NCBI RefSeq assembly: GCF_900182925.1
Contig: NZ_LT900024.1
Span: forward strand, 372,001 to 436,000
DNA length: 64,000 nucleotides
Direction: 5' to 3'
Source of the DNA: Psychrobacter sp. LV10R520-6
GTDB lineage: Bacteria > Pseudomonadota > Gammaproteobacteria > Pseudomonadales > Moraxellaceae
Position 1 is the stretch's first letter. Each line of letters opens with the position of its first letter. The notes beneath the pieces are model-generated. The model worked only from the letters and a program-made list of their open reading frames with translations, did no database searches and was not told the origin of the DNA. Position numbers and translations under genes: made by a program. Of the stretch, positions 54,736 through 64,000 are shown in pieces.

Positions 54736-56415
54736 CTACTCACCATGTTGATCTTCAGCAATATCTAGTTTTTTCATCCGATAGCGTAATGAACGAAAAG
54801 TGGTGCCTAGTAGCTCAGCAGCTTGGGTTTTATTCCAGTCAGTCTGTTTAAGCGCAGTAATAATCAAGCGCTTTTCTTGATCTTGCAGATAAGCTTCTAG
54901 CCCTTTTTTAGGCAAATCGGCCTCAGATGCGCTTACTAATGACGACTGACTGTTTATTTTCTCGATAAATAACCCTTGTTCACGCCGTTTGTCTGTTTCA
55001 TCAGTATTTTCTGGGGCGTTAGTAGTTGAGCGTTGAATGTGTGAAGGGTAGTGCTGAGTGCGGGTACGGTAAGGATGCAAATTAGTTGTCGTCGGCCCAG
55101 TTGCTGTTTTTGTCGTCGTTGGGGCGTTTTTATCCTGACTTGTTATTGGCTCAGTTGGTGGTTCGTCAGCCATGTTAAGATTGGCTTCAGCAGGTTCATC
55201 AGTAGTAGCTTTCTCATGATGCGTTAGAGACTTATGATTGACGTCAATTTCAGCTAGCCCTAGATGACTGACGTCAATTGTTGCTGTTTCAGCTAAGGTT
55301 AACGCGCGCTCAAGTAAGTTACGCAGCTCGCGGACGTTACCGGCGAAATCATGGTGCTGCAAGCGCTGGCAGGCATCCGCTGTCAATGTTGGCGGTGTAT
55401 CAAGTTGCCACTCCTTGGCAATCAATGCCAAAAAATGCTGGGCTAACACTGGGATATCATCACGACGGGCATTCAGGGTGGGCAGCTTAAGCTCAATAAC
55501 GTTGATACGGTAGTATAAGTCTTGTCGAAATGCGCCACTTTGTACCAGCTGGTCTAAGTCTTTATGAGTCGCTGATAAGATACGAATGTCTACTGGCACT
55601 TCTTTGGTATCACCGATAGCGCGTACAGTTTTTTCTTGAATGGCGCGCAGCAGTTTCACCTGCATTGCCAATGGCAAGTCTGCCAACTCATCTAAAAACA
55701 ACGTACCCCCATTAGCCTGCTGAAACAATCCTTTTTTGTCAGCGACTGCACCGGTAAAGCTGCCTTTTTTATGGCCGAAAAACTCTGATTCCATCAATTC
55801 TGAAGGTATTGCGCCACAGTTTACGGGCACAAAGCTACCATCTCGGCGCGGACTTAAATCATGAATCAGCCTTGCCACCACCTCTTTACCCGTTCCTGAA
55901 GCACCTGACAAAAATACAGGGGCTTGCGAGCGCGCCAGTTTTAAAATGGTGTTTTTGAGAGTGTGCATCACTGCTGAGTCACCAATCAGACGGCTGTCTA
56001 AGATCTGCTGCTCAGGTGAGCGCTCAGTCGTGGTTTTTTTATCATCGTCCTGATGAACAACCTTTAAGGCATTTTCAACCAGCTGGCGTAAACGTGGTAA
56101 CTCAAGAGGCTTATTCACAAAATCAAAAGCCCCAAGCTTGAGTGCCTTAATAGCCAAATCCATACTACCGTGTGCGGTAATGATAGCTACTGGGGTGCTA
56201 GAGCTGTTACTAATTTGCTTGACCAATTCTAGACCTGAACCATCAGGTAGGTTTAAATCAGTTAAGCAAAAATCATAGGCATTGTCTTGCCAGTATGTTT
56301 TTGCTTGCGATAAAGTATAAGCGACATCGCTTTTGATGCCCATCTTAGTTAGAGTGATTTGCATCAGCCGGCATAAATCTACTTCATCATCGACGACTAG
56401 CGCAGTTTTTGTCAT
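54736..56415 (-). CDS. pilR: Sigma-54-dependent response regulator PilR
   Basis: This protein of about 559 residues has a receiver domain (VVDDEVDLC, phospho-Asp in FCLTDLNLPDG), an AAA+ sigma-54 activator domain (GASGTGKEVVARL, GSFTGAVADKKG), and a Fis-type HTH (NKTQAAELLGTTFRSLRYRMKKL). With PilS it controls pilin transcription. The start at 56415 (MTKTALVVDDE) follows GAGAG. The linker between the AAA+ and HTH domains is unusually long (about 100 residues, Thr/Glu/Pro-rich). pilS lies upstream on the same strand. Confidence 0.9.
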   Translation of the reverse strand: MTKTALVVDDEVDLCRLMQITLTKMGIKSDVAYTLSQAKTYWQDNAYDFCLTDLNLPDGSGLELVKQISNSSSTPVAIITAHGSMDLAIKALKLGAFDFVNKPLELPRLRQLVENALKVVHQDDDKKTTTERSPEQQILDSRLIGDSAVMHTLKNTILKLARSQAPVFLSGASGTGKEVVARLIHDLSPRRDGSFVPVNCGAIPSELMESEFFGHKKGSFTGAVADKKGLFQQANGGTLFLDELADLPLAMQVKLLRAIQEKTVRAIGDTKEVPVDIRILSATHKDLDQLVQSGAFRQDLYYRINVIELKLPTLNARRDDIPVLAQHFLALIAKEWQLDTPPTLTADACQRLQHHDFAGNVRELRNLLERALTLAETATIDVSHLGLAEIDVNHKSLTHHEKATTDEPAEANLNMADEPPTEPITSQDKNAPTTTKTATGPTTTNLHPYRTRTQHYPSHIQRSTTNAPENTDETDKRREQGLFIEKINSQSSLVSASEADLPKKGLEAYLQDQEKRLIITALKQTDWNKTQAAELLGTTFRSLRYRMKKLDIAEDQHGE

Positions 56416-56596
56416 ACATACTCTCATTTTGTTCATGGTGTGCAATTGCTACAAGGTTTTAAAAGGTGACGTATTAAAAATTATTGGTAAAAGGTATGGC
56501 TATAAATTGGCGCTATGCTCACATCAGCAGTAGGTTTTTTGAGCGCATTATGGGGTAGTGTTTTGCCTGTTCGTTGAGCCTGCTTATTAAAACTGC

Positions 56597-58438
56597 TCAT
56601 AAAGAGAAGGGGCTGTTGGCAGCTTTATTATCGGCAACAGGCGCAATGACGCGAAAGCAGGTTTTTTCATGCTCAGGAATATAAAGTAAACGGGCTTGAT
56701 TGGCTTCGCAAAATGATTGAGATAAATATAAACCCAAACCTGTGCCTGACTCAGCAGTAGTAAAAAACGGATTGAATAAACGGTTCAAATTAGCAGAACT
56801 AACGCCGCAACCACCATCTAAGACATCAATTATAACATCGTTCTCGGCACGATAAATTTCGATTTCCACATAAGCATGAGGGTGGGCGTAGCTACTATGA
56901 CGTAAACCATTATCAATCAGGTTGATCAAAATCTGTTCTAATTGGTGGGTGTCAAATTGTATGATAGGTTGCGTGCGCATATGTAAGAAAACATCGTGAT
57001 CTTGAAAGTGATTATCCAGAAATAGCGGCATCCATTCAGCCAGAGCTAGCGTTTGTTGGTTGGGTATTTGCTGCCGCGATAGTTTTAAAACATTCTCAAT
57101 AATGCGATTAACGCGTTTGGTTTGTGCAAAAATCATTTTATAGAGCTCATGGTTGTCACTGTCACTGCCGCTATCGATATTACTGTCATCGTCCGTAACA
57201 CTTTCTACCACATCTTCCATCAATAGTTGGCTGGCTTGTGAGATGGCCGCCAGAGGATTCCTTATTTCGTGAGCAATGCTAGCGGTTAATTGTCCAAGAG
57301 ACGCTAACTTTAACTGTTGAGCACTGGCCTGTTCACGGCGTAGGTCCTCTAACATCACCAGCTGACTGTGGTCCTTTAAAGGGATAGTCTGTACGCGCAG
57401 CTTACCAACGACCGAAGCGCTTGCCGCTGCCGGCAACTCATAAATAAAGGCCCGTGACTGATCCGTTGCTACTGACAAGCAGCCGTTAAGTAGTTGCGGA
57501 TGTTGCTCGCCGAGCTGCTGTTGAAAGTCAGATAAAAGACTGATGTCAGTGTGGTTCTGCTCACCCTTATTCTTATTTTGTGCCTGTTTGGACTGAGCAT
57601 TAGAGAGGCTATCAGAATCTGCTGCAGTTTCGGCAGGTGTTTTGCTAGTGCTATTATCAATAATAGTTTTGTCAGTAAGGGATGCCAGCGAGCGTTTAGG
57701 GATACTGAGTAACTGATAAGCGGCGAGGTTGGCTAAGACAATATGTTGTCTATCAATTACTATGACGCCGCTGATCATTTGACTGATGACTTCTTGGTTG
57801 ATGTCGTTGAGTCGTTCGACCTCTTTGGCATGGTGTGCTGCCACCTTTTCAACGTGTACCAAGCGCTGTGAGATGGACCAGCTCAGAAATCCTACTGCCA
57901 AAAAGCTTGCTGATATTAGCAACGCATCACCTAAGTTGGTCAAACTCATGCTATTGGCGATGGCGTAAAAAAACTGCTGATAAATAACAAAAATGATGGC
58001 GAGCAAGGTAATAATGAGTGCTTGTGAACCATTCAGTAGCATAAAGCTTGCCGCCACTACCACCATGTATAACATAGTGAGCTGTAGATCAGGAGCCCCG
58101 TTAGTATAAAGCAGTAGGCTTAAGATAATCACATCTAGCGCCAGTCCAAAAGCCAGTTGCCGCTGTAACTGTTGTTTGGTGGCCACATAGAATAACCCCA
58201 GAAGAATTAAGCTGAGTAGCACATAAAAACTAAGGACAGTCTGCTGTAATAAGCTTGGCAGTAGTAAGCTACTATCGGTTTTGGTGGTCACATAGACCAT
58301 TAGCATAAAAAATATACTGACAATAAGCCGATAACTGCTATAAATTAGCCCGATTCGGCGTAACTGCGGTGGGGGTAATGTATCACCTTGTTGAAAATAC
58401 TCAGTGATAGCGGTGATGGTTTTAGTAGCAGATTTCAT
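56597..58438 (-). CDS. pilS: Sensor histidine kinase PilS
   Basis: This 613-residue protein has an N-terminal region with about six membrane helices (within residues 30-195), a PAS-like segment (GVIVIDRQHIVLANLAAYQLL), and the phosphoacceptor His in ASIAHEIRNPLAAISQASQLL (read in two parts). The HATPase domain has LINLIDNGLRHS and GTGLGLYLSQSF. It phosphorylates PilR and in Pseudomonas senses pilin in the membrane. A Ser/Asp/Gln-rich insert sits between PAS and kinase. The 181 bases before pilR suggest cotranscription. Confidence 0.88.
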   Translation of the reverse strand: MKSATKTITAITEYFQQGDTLPPPQLRRIGLIYSSYRLIVSIFFMLMVYVTTKTDSSLLLPSLLQQTVLSFYVLLSLILLGLFYVATKQQLQRQLAFGLALDVIILSLLLYTNGAPDLQLTMLYMVVVAASFMLLNGSQALIITLLAIIFVIYQQFFYAIANSMSLTNLGDALLISASFLAVGFLSWSISQRLVHVEKVAAHHAKEVERLNDINQEVISQMISGVIVIDRQHIVLANLAAYQLLSIPKRSLASLTDKTIIDNSTSKTPAETAADSDSLSNAQSKQAQNKNKGEQNHTDISLLSDFQQQLGEQHPQLLNGCLSVATDQSRAFIYELPAAASASVVGKLRVQTIPLKDHSQLVMLEDLRREQASAQQLKLASLGQLTASIAHEIRNPLAAISQASQLLMEDVVESVTDDDSNIDSGSDSDNHELYKMIFAQTKRVNRIIENVLKLSRQQIPNQQTLALAEWMPLFLDNHFQDHDVFLHMRTQPIIQFDTHQLEQILINLIDNGLRHSSYAHPHAYVEIEIYRAENDVIIDVLDGGCGVSSANLNRLFNPFFTTAESGTGLGLYLSQSFCEANQARLLYIPEHEKTCFRVIAPVADNKAANSPFSL

Positions 58439-58595
58439 AAATTGACCGAAAAGGTGAAAGTAGATACTAAGTGCTCAATACGGCCTAATATCTAAGCTGA
58501 ATATAGAAAGTAAATTCAGCCCCACTTTGATAGCAAAATGTCAGAGCTACGCATTGAAAATGCAGAATTAAAAATCCGGTACTAAAAAATCTAGT

Positions 58596-59231
58596 CTACG
58601 GTTGAATTAAACCATGCCGAATAGCCAAATGGGTCAATTTAACATCACTATCGACACTGACTTTTTCATAAATACGGTAGCGATAAGTATTGATGGTTTT
58701 GACACTAACAAACAACTGATCCGCAATTTGCTGGGGGCTTTGACAATTGACCACCATCATTGCCACTTGTTTTTCGCGATCACTTAATAAGTCGAAAGGC
58801 GAGGCGGCATTATCTGATAGTAGGATTTCGGCCAGCTGCTCGGCGACATCTTGGCTAAAATAACGTCCGCCTTTATAGATTTTTTTGACCGCTAGCAACA
58901 TCTCATCAAGCGGGGTGCCTTTAGTAATGTAACCATTTACCCCAGCTTTTAGCAGCATCGATGGATAAGGCTGAGCAGACATACTACTTACTGCCAAAAT
59001 CTTGATACCCATGTCCAGCTGAACCAAGCGCTTGGTTGCTTCAAGCCCGCCGATATTAGGCATATTAACATCCAGTAAAACCACATCAGGCCGCAGCTGT
59101 TTGGCCAGTTTAATCGCCATATCGCCGCTGTCCGCTTCGCCCACTACTTCAATATCAGCACTGTCAGCTAACATACGGCTAATGCCCATCCGTACCAGAT
59201 CATGATCATCTACTACCAATACTCGAATCAT
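58596..59231 (-). CDS. NarL/FixJ-type response regulator (GacA/UvrY-like)
   Basis: This 211-residue protein has a receiver domain with VVDDHDLVRMGISRML and phospho-Asp54 in VLLDVNMPNIGG, and a LuxR-type HTH (LLSDREKQVAMMVVNCQSP, VSVKTINTYRYRIYEKV). The pattern is that of GacA/UvrY, which activates small RNAs of the Csr/Rsm system. The start at 59231 (MIRVLVVDDH) follows AAAGAG; a frame 17 codons longer lacks an RBS. It is read in the same direction as pilS but its cognate kinase need not be PilS. Family certain, exact orthologue not. Confidence 0.85.
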   Translation of the reverse strand: MIRVLVVDDHDLVRMGISRMLADSADIEVVGEADSGDMAIKLAKQLRPDVVLLDVNMPNIGGLEATKRLVQLDMGIKILAVSSMSAQPYPSMLLKAGVNGYITKGTPLDEMLLAVKKIYKGGRYFSQDVAEQLAEILLSDNAASPFDLLSDREKQVAMMVVNCQSPQQIADQLFVSVKTINTYRYRIYEKVSVDSDVKLTHLAIRHGLIQP

Positions 59232-59645
59232 AGTTATACTCTTTACTATCTGACAAAATGAAAGGTGTATTATTAACGTCAAGTCACTACAGATAATTGC
59301 ATGCTTGGTGTAAGTACAGTTTTACATACTGAATGTAACTACTGCAATGGCGTTGCTCATTTTACACTATGAGAATCTAGTCATAAGCGTATAAAGTCAG
59401 AAATCACTTTATATTGCTATATTGTTAACCAATATTGCTAAAAACCAAAGCAAATGTAGCAAAAATTGAAAAAATTAAACAAACGGGATGAAATTGATTT
59501 AGGAGATAAAACTTGAATGCAAATCATGATACACTAAAAATACAAAAACTCTATGTGAGTCTCTAAAAACACATCTATAAACGCTACGTATGTTATCGAC
59601 GTCAAATGATTTGTAACTGACGTGATATCGACAGCAGGGGGAAGA
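59232..59645. other. Divergent region before pbpG
   Basis: These are 414 bases without a gene. GGGGGAAG at about 59,635-59,642 is the RBS for the ATG at 59646. TTGAAT near 59,513 with AT-rich downstream bases could be a promoter; it is weak evidence. Confidence 0.4.
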
Positions 59646-60722
59646 ATGAAGCAACTACCATTAACCAAACAGCAATTAATCGCTGCACTGATTTCGTTGA
59701 GTTTGGGCAGTGTTGCACAAGCAGCCCTTACTATTAATGGTAGCTCTGAAGCCAATACTAATACTAATGCTCGCGTGAGCTGGGGCGGTGCCGATAGCTT
59801 GTCGGAAGCCCGTAATATTATGTATAAGGCTCCTAGTTCTCCTATCAAGAAAGTCGATAATGGTTATGGCACGACCAACGTTACCAATGCTAACAGTTTT
59901 GGCAGCAGTAGCAATAGCTATAACACGACCTACCGCGGTAGTTTTGGCAGTAGCAGTATGTTGCCTATCAGTACCGACTCACGCAGCGTAGCGGTGATTG
60001 ATTTAGAAACGGGCGAATCTATCTACGAAAAAAACGCAGATACCTCACGCCCAATGGCAAGTATCACTAAACTGATGACAGCTATGGTTGTTTTAGATGC
60101 TGGGCTCGATATGCGTGAGGAAATCACACTAGATCCAGAAGACTTCGTTGGTCCCAAACGCGCCAGCTCGAACCTTAAGTCAGGTGATCGCATGAATCGT
60201 GCTGAGTTGCTATTGATGGCATTGATGAAGTCAGAAAACCCAGCTGCAAAAAGCTTAGCGCGTAATTATCCGGGTGGCTATAGTGCCTTTATGCGTGCGA
60301 TGAATCGTAAAGCTCAAGAATTGGGCATGAGTAGTGCCTTTTTCGGTGATCCAACCGGTCTTGATAAGCGTAACGTTGCCTCATCGAATGATTTGGTAAA
60401 AATGGTACGCGCTGCAGGTAACTACGATGTGATTCGCCGTTTTACGACTACTAAAAGCTATGACTTCTTTGTTGCTAACAATTCTAGTGGTAACCGTACC
60501 TATAAAGCGAACAATACCAGCAGCCTAGTTCGCTCAGGTGACTATCCAATTGGTATCTCAAAAACTGGCTTTATCAATGAAGCAGGACGTTGTGTGGTCA
60601 TGGAGACTCGCGTCAATAATCGTCCGGCCATTATCGTTATTCTAGGTGCGAACAGTTCAGCAACGCGCTGGGGTGATGCCAAAAATATCTTAAGTAGCTT
60701 AGCGACTCGCCGTACGGTCTAA
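59646..60722 (+). CDS. pbpG: D-alanyl-D-alanine endopeptidase (PBP7/8-type, S11 family)
   Basis: This 358-residue protein has a signal peptide ending SVAQA-AL (about 26) and a Ser/Asn/Gly-rich linker to about 110. The S11 penicillin-binding domain follows with SITK (S139-K142 in PMASITKLMTAM), SEN (MKSENPAAKSLA) and KTG (GISKTGFINEAG). It hydrolyses peptidoglycan cross-links in the periplasm. The start at 59646 is chosen for GGGGGAAG just upstream and a proper signal peptide; a frame 8 codons longer exists. A terminator follows at 60,792. Confidence 0.92.
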   Translation: MKQLPLTKQQLIAALISLSLGSVAQAALTINGSSEANTNTNARVSWGGADSLSEARNIMYKAPSSPIKKVDNGYGTTNVTNANSFGSSSNSYNTTYRGSFGSSSMLPISTDSRSVAVIDLETGESIYEKNADTSRPMASITKLMTAMVVLDAGLDMREEITLDPEDFVGPKRASSNLKSGDRMNRAELLLMALMKSENPAAKSLARNYPGGYSAFMRAMNRKAQELGMSSAFFGDPTGLDKRNVASSNDLVKMVRAAGNYDVIRRFTTTKSYDFFVANNSSGNRTYKANNTSSLVRSGDYPIGISKTGFINEAGRCVVMETRVNNRPAIIVILGANSSATRWGDAKNILSSLATRRTV

Positions 60723-60791
60723 TTAAACAAAGCGGTGATCAATATTGACGATGCAGCCTATGTTATAAAGCATGTGCTATAAAATAAATAG

Positions 60792-60823
60792 AAAGGCTGT
60801 TATATGATATAACGGCCTTTTTT
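60792..60823 (+). terminator. Terminator of pbpG
   Basis: AAAGGCTGTTAT (60792-60803) pairs with ATAACGGCCTTT (60809-60820) with one wobble pair, followed by further Ts. Confidence 0.88.
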
Positions 60824-60848
60824 GTGTTTTGAGCTTAAGGATATTTAT

Positions 60849-61526
60849 ATGGCTACATTACCAACGCTTATTCCTGTGCCTAAGTTGTACTTACTCACCA
60901 ACGACGATGAGTTTAATCTGCTTTATCGCAAGCTTGAGACTGCTTTAGCCACAGGGTTAATAGGACTGCTACAAATCCGTCGTAAACAAGTATTAGCAAT
61001 GCCAAACGGGCAAGCAACCTTATATAACGAAGCGGTACAAATCGTTATGCTAGCTAGAGAGTATGGTGTTCCGGTAGTAATAAATGATGACATTACATTG
61101 GCAGCCAAGCTTGGGGTTGGCGTACATTTAGGGCAGCAAGATGGCAGTGTCAATCAAGCAAAACAGCAGTTGGCTCCCGAGCAAATTATTGGTCGTACTT
61201 GTCAGGGTGATATCGCTCTAGTAAAAGAGGCGCAAAGTGACGGTGCAAGCTATGCGGCAATGGGGGCAGTATTTGCTTCCACTACTAAACCTAATGCCAA
61301 TACCATTTCCCGTCAGCAGCTTATCGATGGCTGCCAAGAAGCTGTTAACAAAAGCATGGACATGTGTGTGATTGGTGGTTTAACTGCGGAGAATATTGGA
61401 CAGTTAGGAGGCTTACCGATTGCTTATATCGCGGTAGTGGGCGATATCATAAATTTACCTGTTGATATGATTGCTAAGCGTTGTCAGCAATGGCAGCAAG
61501 CTTTAACTGATTGGCATGTTGTTTAA
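60849..61526 (+). CDS. thiE: Thiamine-phosphate synthase (ThiE/TenI family)
   Basis: This 225-residue TIM-barrel protein has LLQIRRKQ, VVINDDITLAAKLGVGVHLGQQDGS, YAAMGAVFASTTKPNA and VIGGLTAENIG, the phosphate- and pyrophosphate-binding segments of ThiE. It joins the pyrimidine and thiazole halves of thiamine. AAGGAT lies 8 bases before the ATG at 60849; a frame 9 codons longer starts inside the terminator region. No other thi genes are adjacent, and no TPP riboswitch was recognised upstream. A TenI-like role is a lesser possibility. Confidence 0.82.
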   Translation: MATLPTLIPVPKLYLLTNDDEFNLLYRKLETALATGLIGLLQIRRKQVLAMPNGQATLYNEAVQIVMLAREYGVPVVINDDITLAAKLGVGVHLGQQDGSVNQAKQQLAPEQIIGRTCQGDIALVKEAQSDGASYAAMGAVFASTTKPNANTISRQQLIDGCQEAVNKSMDMCVIGGLTAENIGQLGGLPIAYIAVVGDIINLPVDMIAKRCQQWQQALTDWHVV

Positions 61527-61637
61527 CAAGGGTTTTTTAACGATTAATACCTAAATCCTAGTAATCGAAAAGCGCATAAATCGATGTGCGCTTGACTGGT
61601 AAAGGGTAAGAAAATCCTTGTCTTACAGACTACTTAT

Positions 61638-61967
61638 TCATTCAGCATGTTCCATACATAAGGTAGCGTAAGGCACGGCTTGCAAACGTTGTTCTTGGAT
61701 TTGTTTGCCGCACACTTCACATTCTCCGTAAGTACCGTTTTCGATACGGCTTAGCGCATTTTCAATATAAATAAGGTTTTGGTGTGCTTCTGCCGCGAGC
61801 AGTTGGCGTGTATCGTTTTGACGAATAGAGATCGCTTGGTCTTCCCAGTCTTTATTGAGCTCATCCTGCGGATTTTGGATATCATGCTTTATTTTAGCAA
61901 TGCGAGTCTCATACTCTTCTTTAAGTTTTAGTAGTTTTTGTTTGGCAGCATCTAAGTCAACGCTCAT
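61638..61967 (-). CDS. DksA/TraR-family zinc finger protein
   Basis: This 109-residue protein has an N-terminal coiled-coil (DAAKQKLLKLKEEYETRIAKI, read in two parts) and a C-terminal zinc finger GTYGECEVCGKQIQEQRLQAVPYATLCMEH (read in two parts). The metal ligands look like Cys-Cys-Cys-His, with His in place of the last Cys. DksA relatives enter the RNA polymerase secondary channel, often with ppGpp. It is shorter than canonical DksA (about 150), so it is better called DksA-like. The start at 61967 follows CAGGAG; 33 upstream codons are not supported. Confidence 0.85.
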   Translation of the reverse strand: MSVDLDAAKQKLLKLKEEYETRIAKIKHDIQNPQDELNKDWEDQAISIRQNDTRQLLAAEAHQNLIYIENALSRIENGTYGECEVCGKQIQEQRLQAVPYATLCMEHAE

Positions 61968-62394
61968 AGTGATCTCCTGATAGCTCTTTAATAAATTATT
62001 GTTTAATGGATTGTTGTTATTCTCTACTGTTCTATCATAAGGGCGGTAGGGGCTGAGTACCACCACGAAATGTTACTGATTTTTCAATTTATCTTAAACG
62101 AGATATTTTTGACGACGAACTTTTATTTTTTTAAGTTTAATGATGGCTTGGTAAATTGGTCGTTATGCTATGGCCACGCCTAAAATTTATAGCACGTTGC
62201 CTATAGAATTTTGCTAGAAAGCTGATAGAATGCAGCGGCTATTGTTTGCGCCCCAATATTTTTGATAAACGATATCTATAAAAAAGCCAACAATGAAAAC
62301 TAATTTACGTAGACTACTATTTATAACGATCACTTAACCAAGATAAAATACCACAAATTAATGAATAGATTGAGACCTAGCATAGGAGCAGGTA
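61968..62394. other. Divergent region before pgk
   Basis: These are 427 AT-rich bases between divergent starts. No gene, repeat copy or clear terminator was seen. AGGAGCAGGTA before 62395 is the pgk RBS. Confidence 0.45.
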
Positions 62395-63609
62395 ATGAAT
62401 TTTTTGCGTATGAGTGAGCTGGTTCTAACTGACAAAGTAGTATTGATTCGTGAAGATCTAAATGTGCCTATCAAAGACGGTAAGATTACCAGTGATGCGC
62501 GCCTACAAGCCAGTTTACCGAGCATTAGATTGGCACTGGATAAAGGAGCGGCAGTAATTGTATGCTCGCATTTAGGCCGTCCAACCGAAGGTAACCCTGA
62601 GGTGCAATATTCACTCGCGCCAGTTGCTGACTACTTAACCGATAAGCTTGGGGTGCAATTAGCGCCGCCAGTAACTCTTAATAGTGAGTATCTTACTCAT
62701 GGCGTCTCAGTAAAAGCGGGTGAGTTGGTCTTGTTGGAAAATGTTCGCTTTAATAAAGGCGAAAAAATAAACGATTTTGCGTTGGCTCAAATATATGCTG
62801 ACTTATGCGATGTGTTTGTGATGGATGCTTTTGGCACTGCTCATCGCGCGCAAGCTTCAACCGAGGGCGTTACCCAAGCAATGCGCCAAGCAAATAAAAC
62901 CGTTTGCGCAGGGCCTTTATTGGCCGCTGAGCTTGATGCCTTAAGTAAAGCCTTAGAGACCCCAGCGCAGCCGATGTTGGCTATTGTTGGTGGCTCAAAA
63001 GTATCGACTAAGCTTGAAGTCTTGCATAATTTGGCTGAAGTTTGTACGCAGATTATTGTGGGTGGCGGTATTGCCAATACTTTCTTAGCGGCTGAGGGTC
63101 ATAGTGTCGGTGCGTCTCTGTATGAGCCGGACTTAGTTGATACTGCCCGTCAGATTATGAAAAAAACGGATATTTTATTGCCTGAATATGTCGTAGTTGC
63201 TGATAAAAATGACATCGACTTTGCAGACTTTATCGGCTCACTGCAACAAGCGACCGCCACTGTCAAATCCGTTGACGCTATCGGCGAGCATGACATGATA
63301 TTAGATATTGCGCCGCAAAGTGCCGAACTATTAGCGGATGCCATTGCCAACGCGAAAACCATCTTATGGAATGGCCCGGTTGGCGTTTTTGAAGTGGATG
63401 CCTTTGGCGCCGGCACCCAGATTGTGGCGACGGCGGTCAAGGATAGCGACGGCTTCTCGATTGCAGGTGGCGGCGATACATTAGCAGCGATTGATAAGTA
63501 TCAAGTGGCCGACGGCGTAAGTTACCTGTCAACGGGCGGTGGGGCGTTCTTAGAGTTTGTAGAAGGTAAAACGTTACCAGCAGTAGCAGCCTTACAAATT
63601 GACGGCTGA
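62395..63609 (+). CDS. pgk: Phosphoglycerate kinase
   Basis: This 404-residue enzyme has [53 protein letters not shown] and the nucleotide loop [15 protein letters not shown], all in the usual order. It makes ATP and 3-phosphoglycerate from 1,3-bisphosphoglycerate. The ATG at 62395 follows AGGAG. In many relatives gapA/tkt or fba are nearby; here the upstream neighbour is a divergent DksA-like gene and a lipoprotein gene follows. Confidence 0.97.
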   Translation: MNFLRMSELVLTDKVVLIREDLNVPIKDGKITSDARLQASLPSIRLALDKGAAVIVCSHLGRPTEGNPEVQYSLAPVADYLTDKLGVQLAPPVTLNSEYLTHGVSVKAGELVLLENVRFNKGEKINDFALAQIYADLCDVFVMDAFGTAHRAQASTEGVTQAMRQANKTVCAGPLLAAELDALSKALETPAQPMLAIVGGSKVSTKLEVLHNLAEVCTQIIVGGGIANTFLAAEGHSVGASLYEPDLVDTARQIMKKTDILLPEYVVVADKNDIDFADFIGSLQQATATVKSVDAIGEHDMILDIAPQSAELLADAIANAKTILWNGPVGVFEVDAFGAGTQIVATAVKDSDGFSIAGGGDTLAAIDKYQVADGVSYLSTGGGAFLEFVEGKTLPAVAALQIDG

Positions 63610-63891
63610 TAGATTCTAAAGCCACTAGCTATACTGCAATATAATGATTCAGTAACATTAGGTGTACAACTTTCGCTAGGTATCTAAGTTAGGCTATAAA
63701 ACTCGTATAGTGGCTGTCATAATTAGTTTATTAAACTAAAATTCAATAATTAACAGCCATTATTAAGTCGTTCATTGTTAAGTCGTTATTATTTGTTAAT
63801 ATAATAAAGAGTGTTATTGCATGTCTTATTTGCACTCTATAAAATAGCGCCACCATGTATTTTGACATGCATTATTTACAAGAGGTTTACT

Positions 63892-64000
63892 ATGTTAAAA
63901 CGTCATTTGTTACTTGCTAGCGTGCTTGCTGGTACTTTCGCAGTCACTGCATGTAGCCAACAAACTGAAGAACAAGCGGAAGATACCGCTCAACAAGCTG
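63892..64000 (+). CDS. Lipoprotein, 5' part only (runs off the window)
   Basis: The 36 visible codons read MLKRHLLLASVLAGTFAVTAC, then a Gln/Glu/Ala-rich stretch. The signal peptide with lipobox VTAC marks Cys21 as the lipid-modified residue. AAGAGG lies upstream. The rest of the gene is outside the window, so no function can be given. Confidence 0.75.
   Translation, partial: MLKRHLLLASVLAGTFAVTACSQQTEEQAEDTAQQA

Noticed and set aside
60723..60848. TPP riboswitch upstream of thiE
   Set aside because: The interval is short, is largely the pbpG terminator, and lacks the conserved THI-box segments.

Overview
The window looks like a chromosomal segment of a Moraxellaceae gammaproteobacterium, most probably Psychrobacter. 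This rests on gene content and on protein character (scpA/scpB/trpS, rplM-rpsI, mrdA, adk, secB, glnS, sspA, pilSR, pbpG, pgk), not on a database search. Coding density is typical of bacteria, and most genes are ordinary housekeeping genes.

Positions 1-17,600 are the distal part of a capsule/surface polysaccharide locus. It opens with genes pointing to a nonulosonic (sialic-like) acid: an N-formyltransferase, a CBS-domain sugar nucleotidyltransferase of the PtmE type, a CMP-nonulosonate synthetase and a sialyltransferase-like protein. Two GT2 glycosyltransferases follow, set in AT-rich spacers. Then come two GT4 enzymes, an AsnB-type amidotransferase, a candidate Wzy polymerase, another GT4 and an initiating polyprenyl-phosphate sugar transferase. 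A tnpB-only IS605-type element separates that gene from wzi, the outer-membrane capsule anchor. The first ~6.6 kb is clearly more AT-rich than the rest. No flippase or export genes are present; they are presumably upstream.

Positions 17,600-28,000 are mostly minus strand: scpB, scpA, trpS, an LpxL-type acyltransferase, rplM-rpsI, rsmD and mrdA. A complete-ended IS200/IS605 element lies between rsmD and mrdA; its tnpB is broken by a 62-bp palindromic insertion. Positions 28,600-43,400 hold a DUF445 protein, ccmF-ccmG-ccmH-ccmI (without ccmABCDE beside them), adk, secB, grxC, a rhodanese, rsgA, orn, lpxH, ppiB and glnS. Positions 43,500-48,150 are a scrap zone with a decayed gene, a 130-bp MITE with an 8-bp target duplication, a 1-Cys peroxiredoxin, sspA and an IS607 element. 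Positions 48,200-64,000 hold a META/DUF4377 lipoprotein, ruvC, fxsA, gpmI, a C-terminal processing protease, pilR, pilS, a GacA-like regulator, a PBP7-type endopeptidase, thiE, a DksA-like protein, pgk and the start of a lipoprotein gene.

The most unusual material is repetitive. A roughly 145-bp intergenic repeat family (six copies or part-copies) has ends TATAGTC...GACTATA, a conserved internal inverted repeat and the same orientation in every copy. One end supplies the scpB stop codon. There is also a palindromic insertion that disrupts tnpB and has a relative near lpxH, plus several 13-16 bp tandem duplications abutting gene ends. The rplM leader can be drawn as a pseudoknot, and adk is preceded by a start-stop ATG-TAA unit. 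No CRISPR array, tRNA or rRNA was seen.
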